NCBI GenBank assembly: GCA_032716605.1
Contig: CM064573.1
Span: 1,178,419 to 1,242,418, forward strand
DNA length: 64,000 bases
Origin: Paralithodes platypus
Taxonomy: Eukaryota; Arthropoda; Malacostraca; Decapoda; Lithodidae
Direction of reading: 5' to 3'
Under the pieces are notes generated by a model. The model searched no databases, had not been told where the DNA came from, and worked only from the letters and a program-made list of their open reading frames with translations. The stretch's first letter is position 1. Each line of letters begins with the position of its first letter. Positions 42,416 through 55,641 of the stretch are shown here, in pieces. The position numbers and the translations under genes were made by a program.

Positions 42416-44256
42416 CAAGCACGGGCTTCGCCCTCCGCCGCTTTGCGGCTGGCTTGGCCTCCGGCGGCAGGCGCTTTCGGCGCTGCTCAAAATGTAAAGA
42501 GAAGGAAATAAAAGGGTGATATCAGCATTATTGTTTTATTCATTAACTTAATCTGACAGTTTTGCTTTTTTCCTTGGGGAAGCTCCCAGCATTATTACAA
42601 TTTCTTGCAGCATGTTTTCGTTTTCTTTCCGCTGTCTTTCCCGCTGATTCTCAATTTCCTTCAGAAGGATTTCACGATTCTCCTCTTGCTCCCTTCGATT
42701 GGCTTCACAACTCTCATCGATTTTGATTCGTAACTGCTCAGTCTCTTCTAGTTGCACGTCCTGTTTCTCCACCGCCATATCAAATTCTTCAACCGATATC
42801 TTGAGTACTGCCGTCATCTCTTCGGGAGCGAATAGAGCCTCAATTTCAGAGTCACACTGTCCCAAATCTATATACTTTCGCTGGAGCTCACGGTCGGCCT
42901 CAGTGTCTTCTTCTCGAATGATGATATTGGTGTCTACTAACCTCGTACACTCCTCCGCTAAAGACTCTTGCTCCAAAACAGTTCAGGGTACACAACGTTG
43001 TCTAACGCACATGAACCCTTTTCCTTCTCCTGGGTGAAAATACTCAGTGCATCCCAACTTGTAACGCGAGAGCAGGCAACGTACAGCTGCCCATGAGAGA
43101 ACACACGGGTGTGATACAGATACAGACTGCAATGTTGGATAGTTTGACCCTGTGCTTTATTTATAGTTATTGCAAATCTTAACTTTACAGGAAATTGGAA
43201 CCGGGAAAACGCCACCGGGGAGTCATTGGCCACCAACTTTATCCGAGGAATGCATACTTGCTCCCCATCGTACGTGCCACCCAGAATCCTACCCTCAATG
43301 ATGGTCTTCTTCAGGTTATCGACGATAATTCGGGTGCCGTTACAGAGTCTGGGTGGAGCAAGATTCCTTATTATCATGACCACAGCACCCACTTTCAGTT
43401 TGAGTTGGTGTTCAGGTAACGAAGAAGGGTTCAGTTCGTTGAGTGTGGAAACCTGATACTCCATATCGTCTTCCGAATTAAGTTTGTCTTCACTCAGATA
43501 GATCTTCTCGTCCCTGGGCAACATGTCTAAGATCGTAACGTTGACGTCAGAAACATCCACGTTGAGAGGCGATACGATGGTACGTCCGGAAAAATAGCGA
43601 TGATCCCCAATGTGACGGCTATATCGGGGTAAACACTCTCGATGAACTCTTTTTCGTTATGGTAGAGAACCCCAAAGTTGGGAGGGATAACGAAGAGTGA
43701 AGAGTTACTCTGACCTATCTCTAATAGCTGGCTGGCAAAGGTCGCATTTTTCGTGTCGGATACGGGCCCCCTTAGGCGGATGTTCTCGGACAGTGCATAT
43801 TTCCGTAACTGGGGCCAGAAGTAAGTCTTCTTAATGGTAGCTGCAATTTCCTGGTTGTACCCTCCACCCCTCACAACCGGAAGAATCTGCCTGAAATCCC
43901 CAGCGCACACAAAGGGGAACCCTCCCATGAACCTGTCACTGTCAAGGAGATCCCGAAGGGTGACATCAACGGCCAACAGCACATTTTGTTGGCCATCACC
44001 ACCTCGTCCCAGACTATCAGGGAACATAACTCTAACAGTCTAGACAATTGGCTATTCTTCTTGATTATGTGCCTTCAATCCATTCATCCTCTTCAGCCTC
44101 TGATATGATCCCCATTTCGGCGGTCCCACCGGATCGACATATACCTCTAACATCCGTCACTGAAAATCCTTGTCACATTTTCGGAAACTGGCACAGTGAC
44201 GCCTCTGTCAGATTTAGATGGAAACTGGCACGACTTTATTTTTTTAGGGACTTAGA
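42416..44256 (-). mobile_element. Helitron derivative HelC' (copy B)
   Basis: Counterpart of 28983-30825. Its helicase C-terminal frame is split (42548-42976 and 42958-43560) by a one-base deletion in a poly-A run near 42976, where copy A is open. Near 43970-43990 a few bases differ from copy A (CAACAGCACATTTTG), breaking the Walker B frame. These are homopolymer-type differences. Confidence 0.82.
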
Positions 44257-44704
44257 AAATATATACCTTAGTTAATGCTCGCAGTCTTGGTATTTTTGTA
44301 TCATTTAAGAGGTGTTCATGTAGCCCTAACCACGACTGTACTTATATAAATATTCATTAACATTATCGCATCATAACATATCGACTACAATAAAAGTAAT
44401 TAATATATAGCAAAATATAGAAATAACCTTCATACATAAGAATAAAAGAAAATAGGAGTCTACAGAAAGCTAATTGGCTAACACAAGGCAGTTCCCCCTC
44501 ACACTCAACCCTAATTATAAGGCCTAAATAGCCTATACAGTCAGACCTAGGCCCAACTCACTAACACATATCGTATATATAGCCTACTAATTATCCTTTG
44601 GCTCTAGCCTCTATCTTATGCACCTAAACCATTAACTATTTCATAACATTTGATGCTTAATATATTTGTACTATCTGATAATGTTAATGTGGTAATTAAT
44701 AACA

Positions 44705-47700
44705 CAAGCACGGGGTTCGCCCTCCGCCGCTTTGCGGCGGACTTGGCCTCCGGCGGCGGGCGCCTTCGGCGCTGCTCAAGATGTAAAGAGAAGGAAATAA
44801 AAGGGTGATATCAGCATTATTGTTTTATTCAGTAAGTTAATCTGACAGTTTTGCTTTTTTCCTTGGGGAAGCTCCCAGCATTATTGCAATTTCTTGCAAC
44901 ATGTTTTCGTCTCTCTTCTCTTGCTCCCTTCAATTGGCTTCGTCTCTCTTCTCTTGCTCCCTTCGTTGGCTTCTCCTATCTTCTCTTGCTCCCTTCGATT
45001 GGCTTCACAACTATCTTCGAATTTGATTCGTAACTGCTCACACTCCTCTAGGTTCACGTCCAGTTTTCCATCGCCATATCAAAGTCTTCAACCGATATCT
45101 TGAGTACTGCCGTCATCTCTTCGGGAGCGAATAGAGCCTCAACGTCAGAGTCACACTGTCCCAAATCTATATACTTTCGCAGGAGCTCACGGTCGGCCTC
45201 AGTGTCTTCTTCTCGAATAATGATATTGGTGTCTACTAACCTCGTACACTCCTCCGCTAAAGACTCTTGCTCCAAAAACACTTCAGGGTACACAACGTTG
45301 TCTAACGCACATGAACCCTTTTCCTTCTCCTGGGTGAAAATACTCAGTGCATCCCAACTTGTAGTGTGATTCTGACTTCGGGTAATTTACCTAACTGTTG
45401 GGTCTTTGATTCCACCAAATCAATGGTATCCACGAACTCGGACGGTAAAGGCTTCAACGCTACATTGTTGGCGCTCAAATACTTCTGCAAAATGGTCACG
45501 ATGCTCAGGTTATCGGCATACTTTTTCTCTTCGGCCTTTCGTCTCCGAAGGGTTGAAGAGGGTTTATTGGCATAGTGCACCTGAGTTACGGTATCCGCTC
45601 GTATCTTAAGTTGCTTTTCCTCCTCTCAGTAAAAGTACAGATCCAAAAACTTGGGCGGGGGTGTAGTATAATCTGGTTTCTTCTTTACGTAGATGTCTTT
45701 TCCGTCCTTCTTGAGGATATATTCAATGCTCGTACCCTCTCTCATGTATCTGGTTTTCACTGTGCCCATCCGGTGATAGATCTAACCCTTGATCTAGTAG
45801 CACATTGCCGACTCGGCCATATTCTCGAGCTTCCCGGACGTGGCAAAAGACGTGAAGCAGAACACGTTGTTAAAGTTGAAGATGTTAGACAGGAATATCT
45901 TCGAAAGACGCGTTTTGCTTTCGTATAGCTCTTTCATCTCGGGAGAGAGTGAACTGAGAGGGGGTTTAAGGATTGGCCACCGCTGCAACACAGGGATACT
46001 GCTTCTCCCTTCCATCGCTTCGCGTTGCACACGGGACATACAACATCCCCTAATGTACCAATGTTATTCTGGGGTATCCTTTCTTCATCGGTTATGCCAC
46101 CCAAAGTGTTCATTATTGGTGGTAGGCACTGCTTTGAGCTCTTCAGGATTCTCAATTCTTGAGTTCTTTGGGCTTTTACAGTAGAATAATTTGCTGCTAC
46201 CTTTCCCTGCCGTTTCCTTTAACGAACATTGGCGGCCTCGAGCTTTAACTGTAATTTCTGATCCTTTTTGTGTAGTCTCTCTTCTCTTTTTGAGGCACCC
46301 TCATTCAATTTATTTTGCCTTCTTTCCAGTCGTCTGCGCTTCTTAGTTTCAACGGTAATACCTTTTTGAGCAGCCAGTTCCTTATCGTGGTAGCTGAGTG
46401 CCAGTAGGGAATCTGCAGACAACACAACTGCTGGTGCATCTGCGGACTGCCCACTTTCTACACTTGAAGTCCCTGCAACAGCTCCATCTTTTTGTTCAAA
46501 TGACTCAATAGTTTTGCCTTTTGGTTTCATGTATTCCAATTTCCTTTGCTTTGCCCTTTGAATGTGATACTGATGGTCTTTATCATTCAATCGATGTTGG
46601 TGGTCTCTGGAGGCTATGTTCTGCCGGGTATCGCAGAAATATATCTGAAAATCTGTGTGAATCTCAGCAGTAATGGGGCCCCCATTGTGATTATCATTGA
46701 CATACTTTCTAATTTGTGCCCAATAATGCTTCCGGAACATCTCAATTTCTTCCGCTCTGCCCTCGACAAATTTCTTTTGGGCCTTTAGTTCGCATTCACC
46801 ATCTTTCAGGTCACACTGCTCCTTAAAGTAGTAGATGAACACCACATCATGTGATGAGTACTTTTCTAGCAGCAATGGCCCCATTATGGGACCTAGGTTT
46901 GATTTGTATTCGGTGTTCTGCCTTCAAGCGGCGCTTCAAGTAAATATCAGTCAGTACATCCTTCCGTTTTATCCTCTTTTTACGATCGGGTCTCGTATAA
47001 ATCAGTGGCTCTTATACATTGGACTAGACTGGTATAAATGCAACAACGGAAACGCTAAATCCATCCCCTGATATATAATCCCGTCGAACAAAGAACACAT
47101 ATACCCTCCAGAGTTATATCTGCGATAGCGGGGTATCTTAACTCTCAGTATCTATGTGCTTCTACTATACGCTGATGTTCTCTGAAACAGCCTATTACCT
47201 ATAACATATGGTTGCTTAGTTATGGTACACAAGGAAAAGATAGTTAACTTAATTAAATCACAAGAGTGATCTAATGCAAACAAGAAGGAGGTTTACTTAA
47301 CGTTACTTCAATCAATAATATCTGTCACTCCTTTATGAAAGAAAGTGTTGTAAAGTCCTCAAGCACCGAACAAGGAATCTTCTGAATAATGTCGGATGCT
47401 ACTTAAGAAAAAACGTATCGGTAATGGAACCACAAAATAGCAGGAGGCAGGACAATGCACGTGTAGGCTAAATACACAAAAAGGCTGGACCTATAATGTT
47501 ATTGGACACAAGAATATTATAAGCGGTGCAACAGTAATAATGCTCGCCACGAAAAAGTAGTACTCCTATTAACAAAACCGGTCTATGCTGGTTGTGTCTC
47601 TCTACAGCAACCTAGACCTCAAAATGCTTGTGTAGAAATAATGGGTATGCATAAAAGAGTATATGATCGAATCCAGCTAATGTCTACCCGGGTTAATAAA

Positions 47701-49023
47701 GTCTAGCTGGGATGCGCAAAGGTACAGAATTCTGGTGGAGGTAGGCAGCTCCTAGCCTAGTGTGGACCTTGGGTCTGTGCGGCCTGATTACGTTAATATG
47801 AAGGGGTGCTCTCTTGAGGATTCTCGATCACAAGTATCGAGTATCCTCCTGGCGACCCTCAAAAATAAAAGCAAATAGAGTTAGAACAGTTTTGGGTGGA
47901 TTAGGCAAGCAGCCCTCACGCACTACACAGTCTAAACTCCAAGGTACACAGACAAAAGATCCACCCAGGTAACCCACAGAATCCGTAGTGTCGTGCAGCT
48001 CAAAAGTAGCCTACACACAGTGAAAACACCAACAGCAAGGTACCTGATCCCTAGTCTAGCATTATTTAACCCTGTAGAAACATTAGTGATTGATGGAGAC
48101 AGTCCGAGCAATACAATCTCCCAAAAAGACAACGACTCTCTTCAACCTTAGCCTAGTACATAAGAAATGTGAGATCCAGCATATAATACAGTCTGGCCAC
48201 CAATTCAAGGTGTAGATGCAGGGAACCAGAGGGGGATTGATATTAATAAAAGGTGAGGAAGTAGTGGACATGATAGAGGCAGTAGGAGAGAAAGATTCTA
48301 AGACAAGAGTGTGGAACAGTTCATGGGAGATGCTTAGAGTATGCTGTCTGGGAAGGATCTGACAAGGATATTCCCAGGGACCGCCTCGCTGGAGTCCCAG
48401 TTCGCAGGAATGGCACGAGGGCGCGCGACAGTCGCCAATAAGCAGCCGCCTAGTAGGCAGTGTTAGGCAGGAGGCAACGAATCCCGCGAGGCCTATGTAA
48501 GGGGGCCAGCCACGCGCCACACTCACCACCAAGTCACACCACCTGGTCTCTCTCTCTCTCTCTCTCCCACTCGCCTTCCCATCATTCAACTACTTAACAC
48601 AATACTTTCTATTGACTAAATAAAATAGAAAGGATTGTGACAGACGAAAATAAAGAACAGTTCTGAACTGTTTGCAACACAAGCTTTCTCGAGAAGGAAA
48701 GTACACAATGATAGGTAGACTGTAGCTACATTCTCTGCCCTGGCGAGTCCTAGCGAGTAAGCCATGCGGTTCTGGGGGAAGCGGTGAGCGTCACACTCTC
48801 AATCGTAGACACCCAACTCCAGAAGTGGCGTTGAGTTCGTAGTTGATATGCCTTTGATCCAGTCATCGTCTTCAGCGTCTATTGTGGTCCTCATTTCGAC
48901 TCTCCCATCGGATCGACATATACCACTTACACTCCTAACCATTGGACGATGGACGATGATGCCTTTTTTTCCAACCTCAAAACTTCTGAAAATTTCATGA
49001 CTATTATTTTGTAGGTACTTAGA
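44705..49023 (-). mobile_element. Helitron derivative HelD' with solo LTR (copy B)
   Basis: Counterpart of 31274-35595. The solo LTR is 46978-48795, flanked by CTCT at 46974-46977 and 48796-48799. The N-terminal Rep frame at 46219-46884 is open over 221 codons (MGPLLLEKYSS through the coiled-coil region), whereas copy A has a frameshift. A one-base deletion near 45960 breaks the zinc-cluster region that is open in copy A. Confidence 0.82.
46978..48795 (-). mobile_element. Solo LTR (copy B)
   Basis: Same 1,818-bp LTR as 33550-35367, with matching CTCT duplications and few substitutions. It was therefore in place before the segment was duplicated. Confidence 0.75.
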
Positions 49024-49068
49024 TCTAAAATAAATAATGTAGTCCTCTATACACAGTAACAAAATTTT

Positions 49069-49661
49069 CTATGACAGAGCTCCAGAGTACCTAAAGAATG
49101 ATTTTGTTAAAGCAAATAAGAGGAGTGGACATAATACAAGAAACAGGATGTTTAATTTTAAGGTCCCCGAGAATCCAAGGACAGGGTAAGCAAACATTCT
49201 TCTTCACCGCCATCAAAGACTGGAACGACCTACCCAAGTCAGTCCGTGAAAAGAGAACACTGTATTCCTTCAGACGTAGCCTGAAGGAACACCTGAACCG
49301 GACAGCAGCTGCGAGAAGGGAGCACCAAGCTTATGTCTACTACTAAATGCGACATAAGAGATAGACAAACCAAACTGACATGACTACTGATTACGGATTA
49401 CTGATATTTACTATAGGATGTAAGGTATCTTAAAATAACCCCCTAGAAATACTTTCTCTAAAGTATCTATTTCTTTATCCTCCCCATTTTCCCCAGCTAA
49501 CCTAATCCCACAAGGACCCCAATGGAAATACGCCTAACGGCCTTATTGGGCTATCCTTAGTTGGAATTATGCAAGGCTGGTACATGTCATATTTGTAACA
49601 AACTATGTGGTACCAACTCTGTAAATTGCTAACTGAATAAATATTATTATTATTATTATTA
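49069..49661 (+). mobile_element. LINE-D stub (copy B)
   Basis: Counterpart of 35640-36235 with the same frame structure and an (ATT)n tail of slightly different length. Confidence 0.7.
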
Positions 49662-49768
49662 TTATTATAACACGAGTTAAGAAAATGCTATAGTCTGTGT
49701 ATTAATGTACATTTTCTTATATGCATATGCACCTATTACATGTTCTATGTTAAGAACGGTAGACTAAA

Positions 49769-50250
49769 TTAACCCTTAATTAGCGGCTCACCACATAAGT
49801 CGTATTTAATAAAGCTGGACTATGTGGCGGCGCTCGACATAGGTCGAGTGGCAATTTCAGCACGTAATGTTGCTGAGAGAGAGAGACAAGTGGTGGCAGG
49901 AGAGTAGCGAGCGTATGACTGCTCCAGACCACCGCGGCGAACATACTGACATAATCCCAGCTCCCTCCTCCCTCTCTCACTCGCTATATAAGGAATTGTA
50001 TCGGGAAAGTGGCTAATTACATGCTTTTTGCACTCGCGTTGCACGGTTATTGCAAGAAAACTAGCCATCATAAAAGATCGTTATGGTGTCATTCGAAAGC
50101 TCTGTTTATGCCTTTCAGGGATAGGTACTTGTTTTATGTTCGGGTCTTATTTAGGCATGAAAATGATCACGTAAACAGCCCTATTTGGCTAAGAACACCC
50201 CGCTGGGCGGTACATATAAATAAACCGCATAGGCCGCTCGTAGGTGTTAA
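49769..50250. mobile_element. piggyBac-like TTAA MITE, copy 3 (copy B)
   Basis: Counterpart of 36340-36827, bounded by TTAA at both ends, but shortened by about six one-base deletions (for example GCCTTTCAGGG for GCCCTTTCAGGG). Confidence 0.78.
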
Positions 50251-51249
50251 AAGTGCGCAGACAATTCGCACGTATCACCAATCATTTTGATAGTTTCTCA
50301 GTTATATTGCCTCATTCTGATATATACGCTTAGATAATATTATGATACATCTATGGCTCGCTTTCCAAAGCGATTTGTTAGGAAAAGCGAAATGGTGGAT
50401 ATTTTACGGTGATGTATTGGGAAATCATGGCGGTATCTGAAAACTATAACCTATGGCGGGTGGATTTCGAAGCTAAAAGGATTATATAACCTATTTTCAG
50501 CACCACCAGTATAATTAATCAAGTATATAATGCATTTCGTAATAGATAAATGTATCAAACGTTTTCAATAGGGGCTGCAATTAATGGAATAGGTATTAGG
50601 AAGACTTGGCACCTCAAATCTGACCAGTGTTACCAGATCAGATGGAGGTCTATTGTAGGAATGTGTACCAATAGCATCGACCTTTAATAATTAATATCTC
50701 CATTAATATGGAATGTTGAGAGTTTTGCTCTTTGTTAATCGATAGAACTATTGGACGGAATTCTGTAGAGCTCTTCAAACTCGAGTAGCTATTTTGGTTG
50801 ATGAGAAAATAGACTGCATGTATTTTGGTGCTGCCGTTTCTAAGCTCCGCCCCCCTCCGAGTCGTCTTATAGAAGTTTTGGGAACGAATTGTTCTCGTAA
50901 AATAATGAAGCTCAACATGCCACTAACATACCAAAATATAGCAATTTTGGTGCCACGTATGTTATATTTAGCTTTACCACTTCCATTTTTTTCAGTTATT
51001 ATAAAATGGATGCAATATTTGGAATAAATTGCTAACTGAATAAATATTATTATTATTATTATTATTAAGCATAACATTCTACTCCTATTGCATATTTTTG
51101 GTAATGCTAGCCCTATTTCTGCCAGGTTTGCCCTTAAAATAACTTAAGTAACTCATAGAACATAAAAACCAGTTGATGTCTGTTGACGGACAGGCTCCTG
51201 GAAAATATCCTTTTTTCGGGACAGGCTAGTTTGGCCAAATCTGGCCGGT

Positions 51250-51912
51250 CAGCCCAACACAGGCACATACGAGACTGTATTCGGCTCCTCGATTGGGTTA
51301 TGAAACGATCTTTCGCCACAAAAATTTAGAAGAGAAGAAATTGTAAAAACTAGGAAGGTCAAATAAAAGAAAAACATGAAAAATTCCATTTATTTTCCGA
51401 TTTACATTATACGAAGCATGACCTAGCTATACGACGAATTATAAGTACGAAGCGCCACAGTACCAGTTACTCCCATTAATTTTAGGTCACTTCACTGTTC
51501 CTAAAGTTAAGAAAGTGGAGGATCTGATGGGAGGGATTGAGAGGTGCTTAGTCCGCTGTTGTCAAAGATACCCAGAGAGGCGACTACCTGGCCAGGCTGC
51601 TGCGGCGTCGCCGCTGTGTGGGTCCCTGTCGTGATTTTCACACACAAATCTTTAGGCGATCTTCTGCTGTCCAACGTGAGTTGGTGGAATTGGGATCGAT
51701 CAGAAATTCTTCGATCCGAGAGCTACAACCACCCAAGTCAGACGACTCACCAAAAATTAATTCTGCTATACGACTTGAGTTGACGGTGAACCTTTTTTCT
51801 TTGGGAGGGTCTAAATTTGTGTGTGTGAAAAATTTAAAGAAATCGAGTTGTCAATTATTTTGCCACGACATCTTTCACCCACAAAAAATGGAGAGAAACA
51901 TTTTAGGAGAAA
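51250..51912. repeat. Mosaic array fragment, block V' (copy B)
   Basis: Counterpart of 37840-38501 with several one-base deletions, for example TCCATTTATTTTCC for TCCATTTTATTTTCC. 50251-51249 corresponds to 36828-37839 and likewise holds nothing recognisable beyond the short (ATT)n tail. Confidence 0.8.
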
Positions 51913-52117
51913 CAAGCACGGGCTTCGCCCTCCGGCGCGGGCTTGGCTTCTGGCGGTGGGCGCCTTCGGCGCTGCTCAAAATGTAAAGAGAAGGAAATAA
52001 AAGGGTGATATCATCATTATTGTTTTATTCATTAACTTAACTCTCTCAGACATATATAACGCGATCGCATCATATGGCAGAGTGAACCAAAAACATATAT
52101 GACGCGACCGCGTCATA
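51913..52117. repeat. HelE' fragment and palindromic repeats (copy B)
   Basis: 51913-52040 is the Helitron 3' end. The perfect 9-bp-arm CpG palindrome is at 52098-52117. 52118-52564 repeats the copy A sequence up to the LINE-C insertion point, without ORFs. Confidence 0.75.
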
Positions 52118-52644
52118 TGGACTTATTATGTTGCCAGAAAATAAGTTTATGACGCGATTGAGCCGGTCTTTTGGCTGGTAAGTCCGATAAGTTAGATGTA
52201 CATGTGGAAACATCTAGCAACCCCCTAGCGTCCCTGTGAGGGCCCCGCGGTGGTAGAGAGAGTCAGTTTCTTCCCAGCTGTCAGCCTAGTAGGTGGGTGT
52301 GCGCGGCCCTTTAAGACAAGGGGCCTCCATTTTGCCCAGCCTGGCTGGTATTACCGCCCTAATATAACCCAAACGAAGTGCTTTATCGTTGGGTTATCGA
52401 TGGATTATTGTGTTATTCTTATTTAGGGTATAATAACCATGTTAGTGATGTGTTTTGCTAGTCTGGTGTACGTGACCAAGGTGGGCTCCACGAGGGGCCA
52501 TGGTTTCGCTTGTTTGTGGATCACTTTCATACCATATCGAGTCAATTATATTGCTATTTATCACTTTTTTTTTTTTTTTTTTTATTTAAAGAGACAATGA
52601 ACGGAGGAAGAAAAAACACAGATAAAACAAAAAGGTCCATGTGC

Positions 52645-55641
52645 CTAAAGGCATCCTCCATTCATAAAATGTTTGTAACAACTGGATTTAAACATTTGTT
52701 GATTGTAAGTTTGTGGAAAGCAATTCGAGGGAAGTGAATTCCAAAGAGTAGTAGCTCTGGGGATAAATGAATTCTGATAAGCAGAAGTTCTGCATTGTGG
52801 AGGAGAAAGTGTAAATTCATGGGCGCTCTCAGCTGCCCTAGTTCTACGGGGAAAGATGTGGAGAGGCGGCACAATTGAAGCAAGTTCCTCGGAACAATTG
52901 CTGTGAAAATATCTGTAGAATAATGCAAGGATTGCAACGTTTCTTCGTATGGCTAATGTAGGAAGGTCCTGTGTGATTGCAGGGTTATTGATTAATCTAA
53001 TAGCTTTATTTTGAATTTTGTCCAACTGCCTCAATGCAACCACTCCACTTCCACCCCACAGAGGTGAACAGTAATCCATCTGAGAGCGCACATGACTTTT
53101 ATATATTACGGCCAACTGCTCGTCAGTGAAGAATTCTCGAACTCTGTACAGGAGTCCCAGTTTTTTAGAGGCATTCTTAGCAATGCTTCTAACATAATGT
53201 GTCCAGCTCAAGTTAGTAGTTAATGTTACACCGAGAATGTCAATACTAGGGGAAGTGGGAATATTTACATCATTAAAAAATATATGGGAGTCCGTGAGAT
53301 TCTGTCGGTTAGAAAATTGAATGTACTTGGTTTTCTGTGCATTAAAGGAAACTAGATTCTCTTGTCCCCATTCATTAATTCTAGAAAGGTCCTGGTTCAG
53401 AGAAATTGCAGTGTTTATTTTTGAATTTATAAGATCGGGTTGGGTGAAAGAATTGGTAAATGTGAAGGAACTGTGGAGTGTTGAGTCATCTGCGTAGGAA
53501 TGTATTGGATTATGAGTGGTAGATATGAGATCATTGATATGAATGAGGAACAGAGTTGGGGCCAAAACTGATCCCTGGGGAACACCAGCATTTATTGAGT
53601 GAAATTGAGAATAAAGGCCATCTACCATTACACGTATTTTTCTGTTATGAAGATAAGAAGAAATTAGTGGAACTAATGATGCAAGGCCGTAGTGTGACAT
53701 CTTCGACAATAAGGATTGATGCCAGACTCTATCAAATGCCTTTGATATATCCAGTGCTATTGTATGTGTTTCACCATGTTGGTCTGTAGCTTGGTTGATT
53801 TGATGCGTAAGAAGGCAAAGAATGTCTGCAGTTGATCGACATCGTCTAAAACCATATTGCCTATCACTGATTAATTTATTATTCTCCAGATGCTTAATTA
53901 TGTGATTATTTAATATAATTTCAAAAACTTTGCCAAGAGTGGAAGTTATAGCTATTGGTCTGTAGTTTGATGGATCTGAAGAGGCACCTTTTTTAGGAAC
54001 TGGATGGATGTTTGCTTCTTTCCAGGGTACTGGGAAGCATGAGGTATGAGTACACAGACGGAAAAATTTTGCCAATACAGGAGCGAGCACCAAGGAGCAA
54101 TTCTTAAGTACTATTGGAGGAATTTCATCTGGACCAGGAGCCTTATCTACTGAGAGATTCTGCAAAATAGTTTTGACATGTCGGGTGTGGATCTTAAGTG
54201 AGGGAATTTCAGGTGAATTAAAATTAAGTACAGGGACATCTTGATTTATGTCATCTAAGGTTGAGTTGGTGGAGAAAATATCTGCAAGAAGGTTAGCTTT
54301 ACCTCGTGGGTCACTTACAAGATTGCCAGTCGGAGATTTTAATGGTGGAATGGATGAAGCAGTAGTGAAGTTGGATTTGAATGAGTTAAGAGTAGACCAA
54401 AATATTTTGTTATCATTTGGATTATTTAGAAGTTTATTTGCCTTCTTATGGAGAAAGTTTGATTTAGTTAGGTTTAATACAGTTTTGGCATGATTTCTGA
54501 TGTTTCTAAAGTAATTAAAGGCTTCATGTGTTTTTGATCTTGTGTATGCATTGTAGGCTATTGCTTTTTGTTCAGTTACTCTAGCACAATTATGGTCAAA
54601 CCATTTAGGTGAATTAGATCTTTTACTGTACTTTTGATGAGGAATAAAAGTTTCCATTCCAATTTTTACAAAATCTTGTATGTGGCTCAAGGTGGAGTGT
54701 GCATCATTAGAAAAGAAAGAGGTCCAGGGAATATCAATAAAGAAACCTTGAAGACCCTCCCAGTCTGCCCTATCGTAATGCCATTTAGTCACCAAAACAG
54801 GTTCAGAGTGGGAAGGTGTGGTAGGTGATAGACAGGTGGCCTGTATCAGACAGTGATCAGAAGATCCAAGTGGGGACCTCACTGTAACATCATAATTTTC
54901 TGAATTGGTTGTTAAAAATAAGTCCAGTAGGTGGGAATTATGATTAGAATTATCTGGTACACGGGTGGGTTGGTTGACTAGTTGAATGAGATTAAATGAG
55001 TCTGCAAATAGCTCACATTCAAGACCAGCATCATCAGTCCTGGCTGAATGAGTGAGCCATTCAACATTATGGACATTAAAATCACCCAACACAGTGATTT
55101 CAGAAGAAGCATTTAAGTTGAGGACACTGAGTTGTGAGGACAGAGAATCAAAAAGACTTTGCTCTGGAGGAGTATTTGGGGAACGGTAGATGCAACATAT
55201 GTATTTAAATTTACCAGCAGAAATTAATTTGTATATAGAATAATCAAAATAGGGACAATTGAAACTAGTAACCTCCTCCAGGGCAATTTCAGATTTTGCG
55301 AAGCAACATACACCACCTTTAGGTCTGAAATTTTGGAGCAGTTGATAACCTGGAAAATCAAATCTAGAGGTGTCAGATGTGGATGTTACTTGAGTCTCTG
55401 TCAAAAAAAGGAGAGTAGGGGATTCTGCTTGAAGAAATTGGTGTACAGAATTGATGTTAGAGTGAAGTCCCCTTATATTACTAAAGAAATAGCTGTACTG
55501 ACAAGCAGCTTTGGGACGTTGCAATGCTCTTGACACAGTCGCATGATGACGACCGGGAGGGCCCTGTGTCAATAACCCAACCCTGCCGGGGGTGGATATC
55601 CGAGGGACCACCAGGTTTGCTCTTAACAATTGTACTGCCAT
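52645..55641 (-). CDS. LINE-C endonuclease/reverse transcriptase polyprotein
   Basis: This uninterrupted 998-residue protein drives target-primed reverse transcription. The N-terminal APE-type endonuclease spans about residues 48-270, with FFSNIRGLHSNI (50s), LFLTETQV with the catalytic Glu (about 78-85), VLGDFNVHNVEW (184-195) and SPLGSSDHCLI (256-266). The RT spans about 490-780: DKAPGPDEIP (499-508), YRPIAITSTLGKVFE (560-574), YGFRRCRSTAD (596-606), ALDISKAFDRVWH (629-641), AGVPQGSVLAPTLFL (685-699) and the catalytic SYADDSTLH (about 715). A C-terminal block ends with TTLWNSLPSNCF. The ATG at 55641 is the first in frame. No Cys-rich C-terminal knuckle or RNase H is evident. Family resemblance is to Jockey/CR1-like APE LINEs; the clade is not assigned. 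Confidence 0.93.
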   Translation of the reverse strand: MAVQLLRANLVVPRISTPGRVGLLTQGPPGRHHATVSRALQRPKAACQYSYFFSNIRGLHSNINSVHQFLQAESPTLLFLTETQVTSTSDTSRFDFPGYQLLQNFRPKGGVCCFAKSEIALEEVTSFNCPYFDYSIYKLISAGKFKYICCIYRSPNTPPEQSLFDSLSSQLSVLNLNASSEITVLGDFNVHNVEWLTHSARTDDAGLECELFADSFNLIQLVNQPTRVPDNSNHNSHLLDLFLTTNSENYDVTVRSPLGSSDHCLIQATCLSPTTPSHSEPVLVTKWHYDRADWEGLQGFFIDIPWTSFFSNDAHSTLSHIQDFVKIGMETFIPHQKYSKRSNSPKWFDHNCARVTEQKAIAYNAYTRSKTHEAFNYFRNIRNHAKTVLNLTKSNFLHKKANKLLNNPNDNKIFWSTLNSFKSNFTTASSIPPLKSPTGNLVSDPRGKANLLADIFSTNSTLDDINQDVPVLNFNSPEIPSLKIHTRHVKTILQNLSVDKAPGPDEIPPIVLKNCSLVLAPVLAKFFRLCTHTSCFPVPWKEANIHPVPKKGASSDPSNYRPIAITSTLGKVFEIILNNHIIKHLENNKLISDRQYGFRRCRSTADILCLLTHQINQATDQHGETHTIALDISKAFDRVWHQSLLSKMSHYGLASLVPLISSYLHNRKIRVMVDGLYSQFHSINAGVPQGSVLAPTLFLIHINDLISTTHNPIHSYADDSTLHSSFTFTNSFTQPDLINSKINTAISLNQDLSRINEWGQENLVSFNAQKTKYIQFSNRQNLTDSHIFFNDVNIPTSPSIDILGVTLTTNLSWTHYVRSIAKNASKKLGLLYRVREFFTDEQLAVIYKSHVRSQMDYCSPLWGGSGVVALRQLDKIQNKAIRLINNPAITQDLPTLAIRRNVAILALFYRYFHSNCSEELASIVPPLHIFPRRTRAAESAHEFTLSPPQCRTSAYQNSFIPRATTLWNSLPSNCFPQTYNQQMFKSSCYKHFMNGGCL

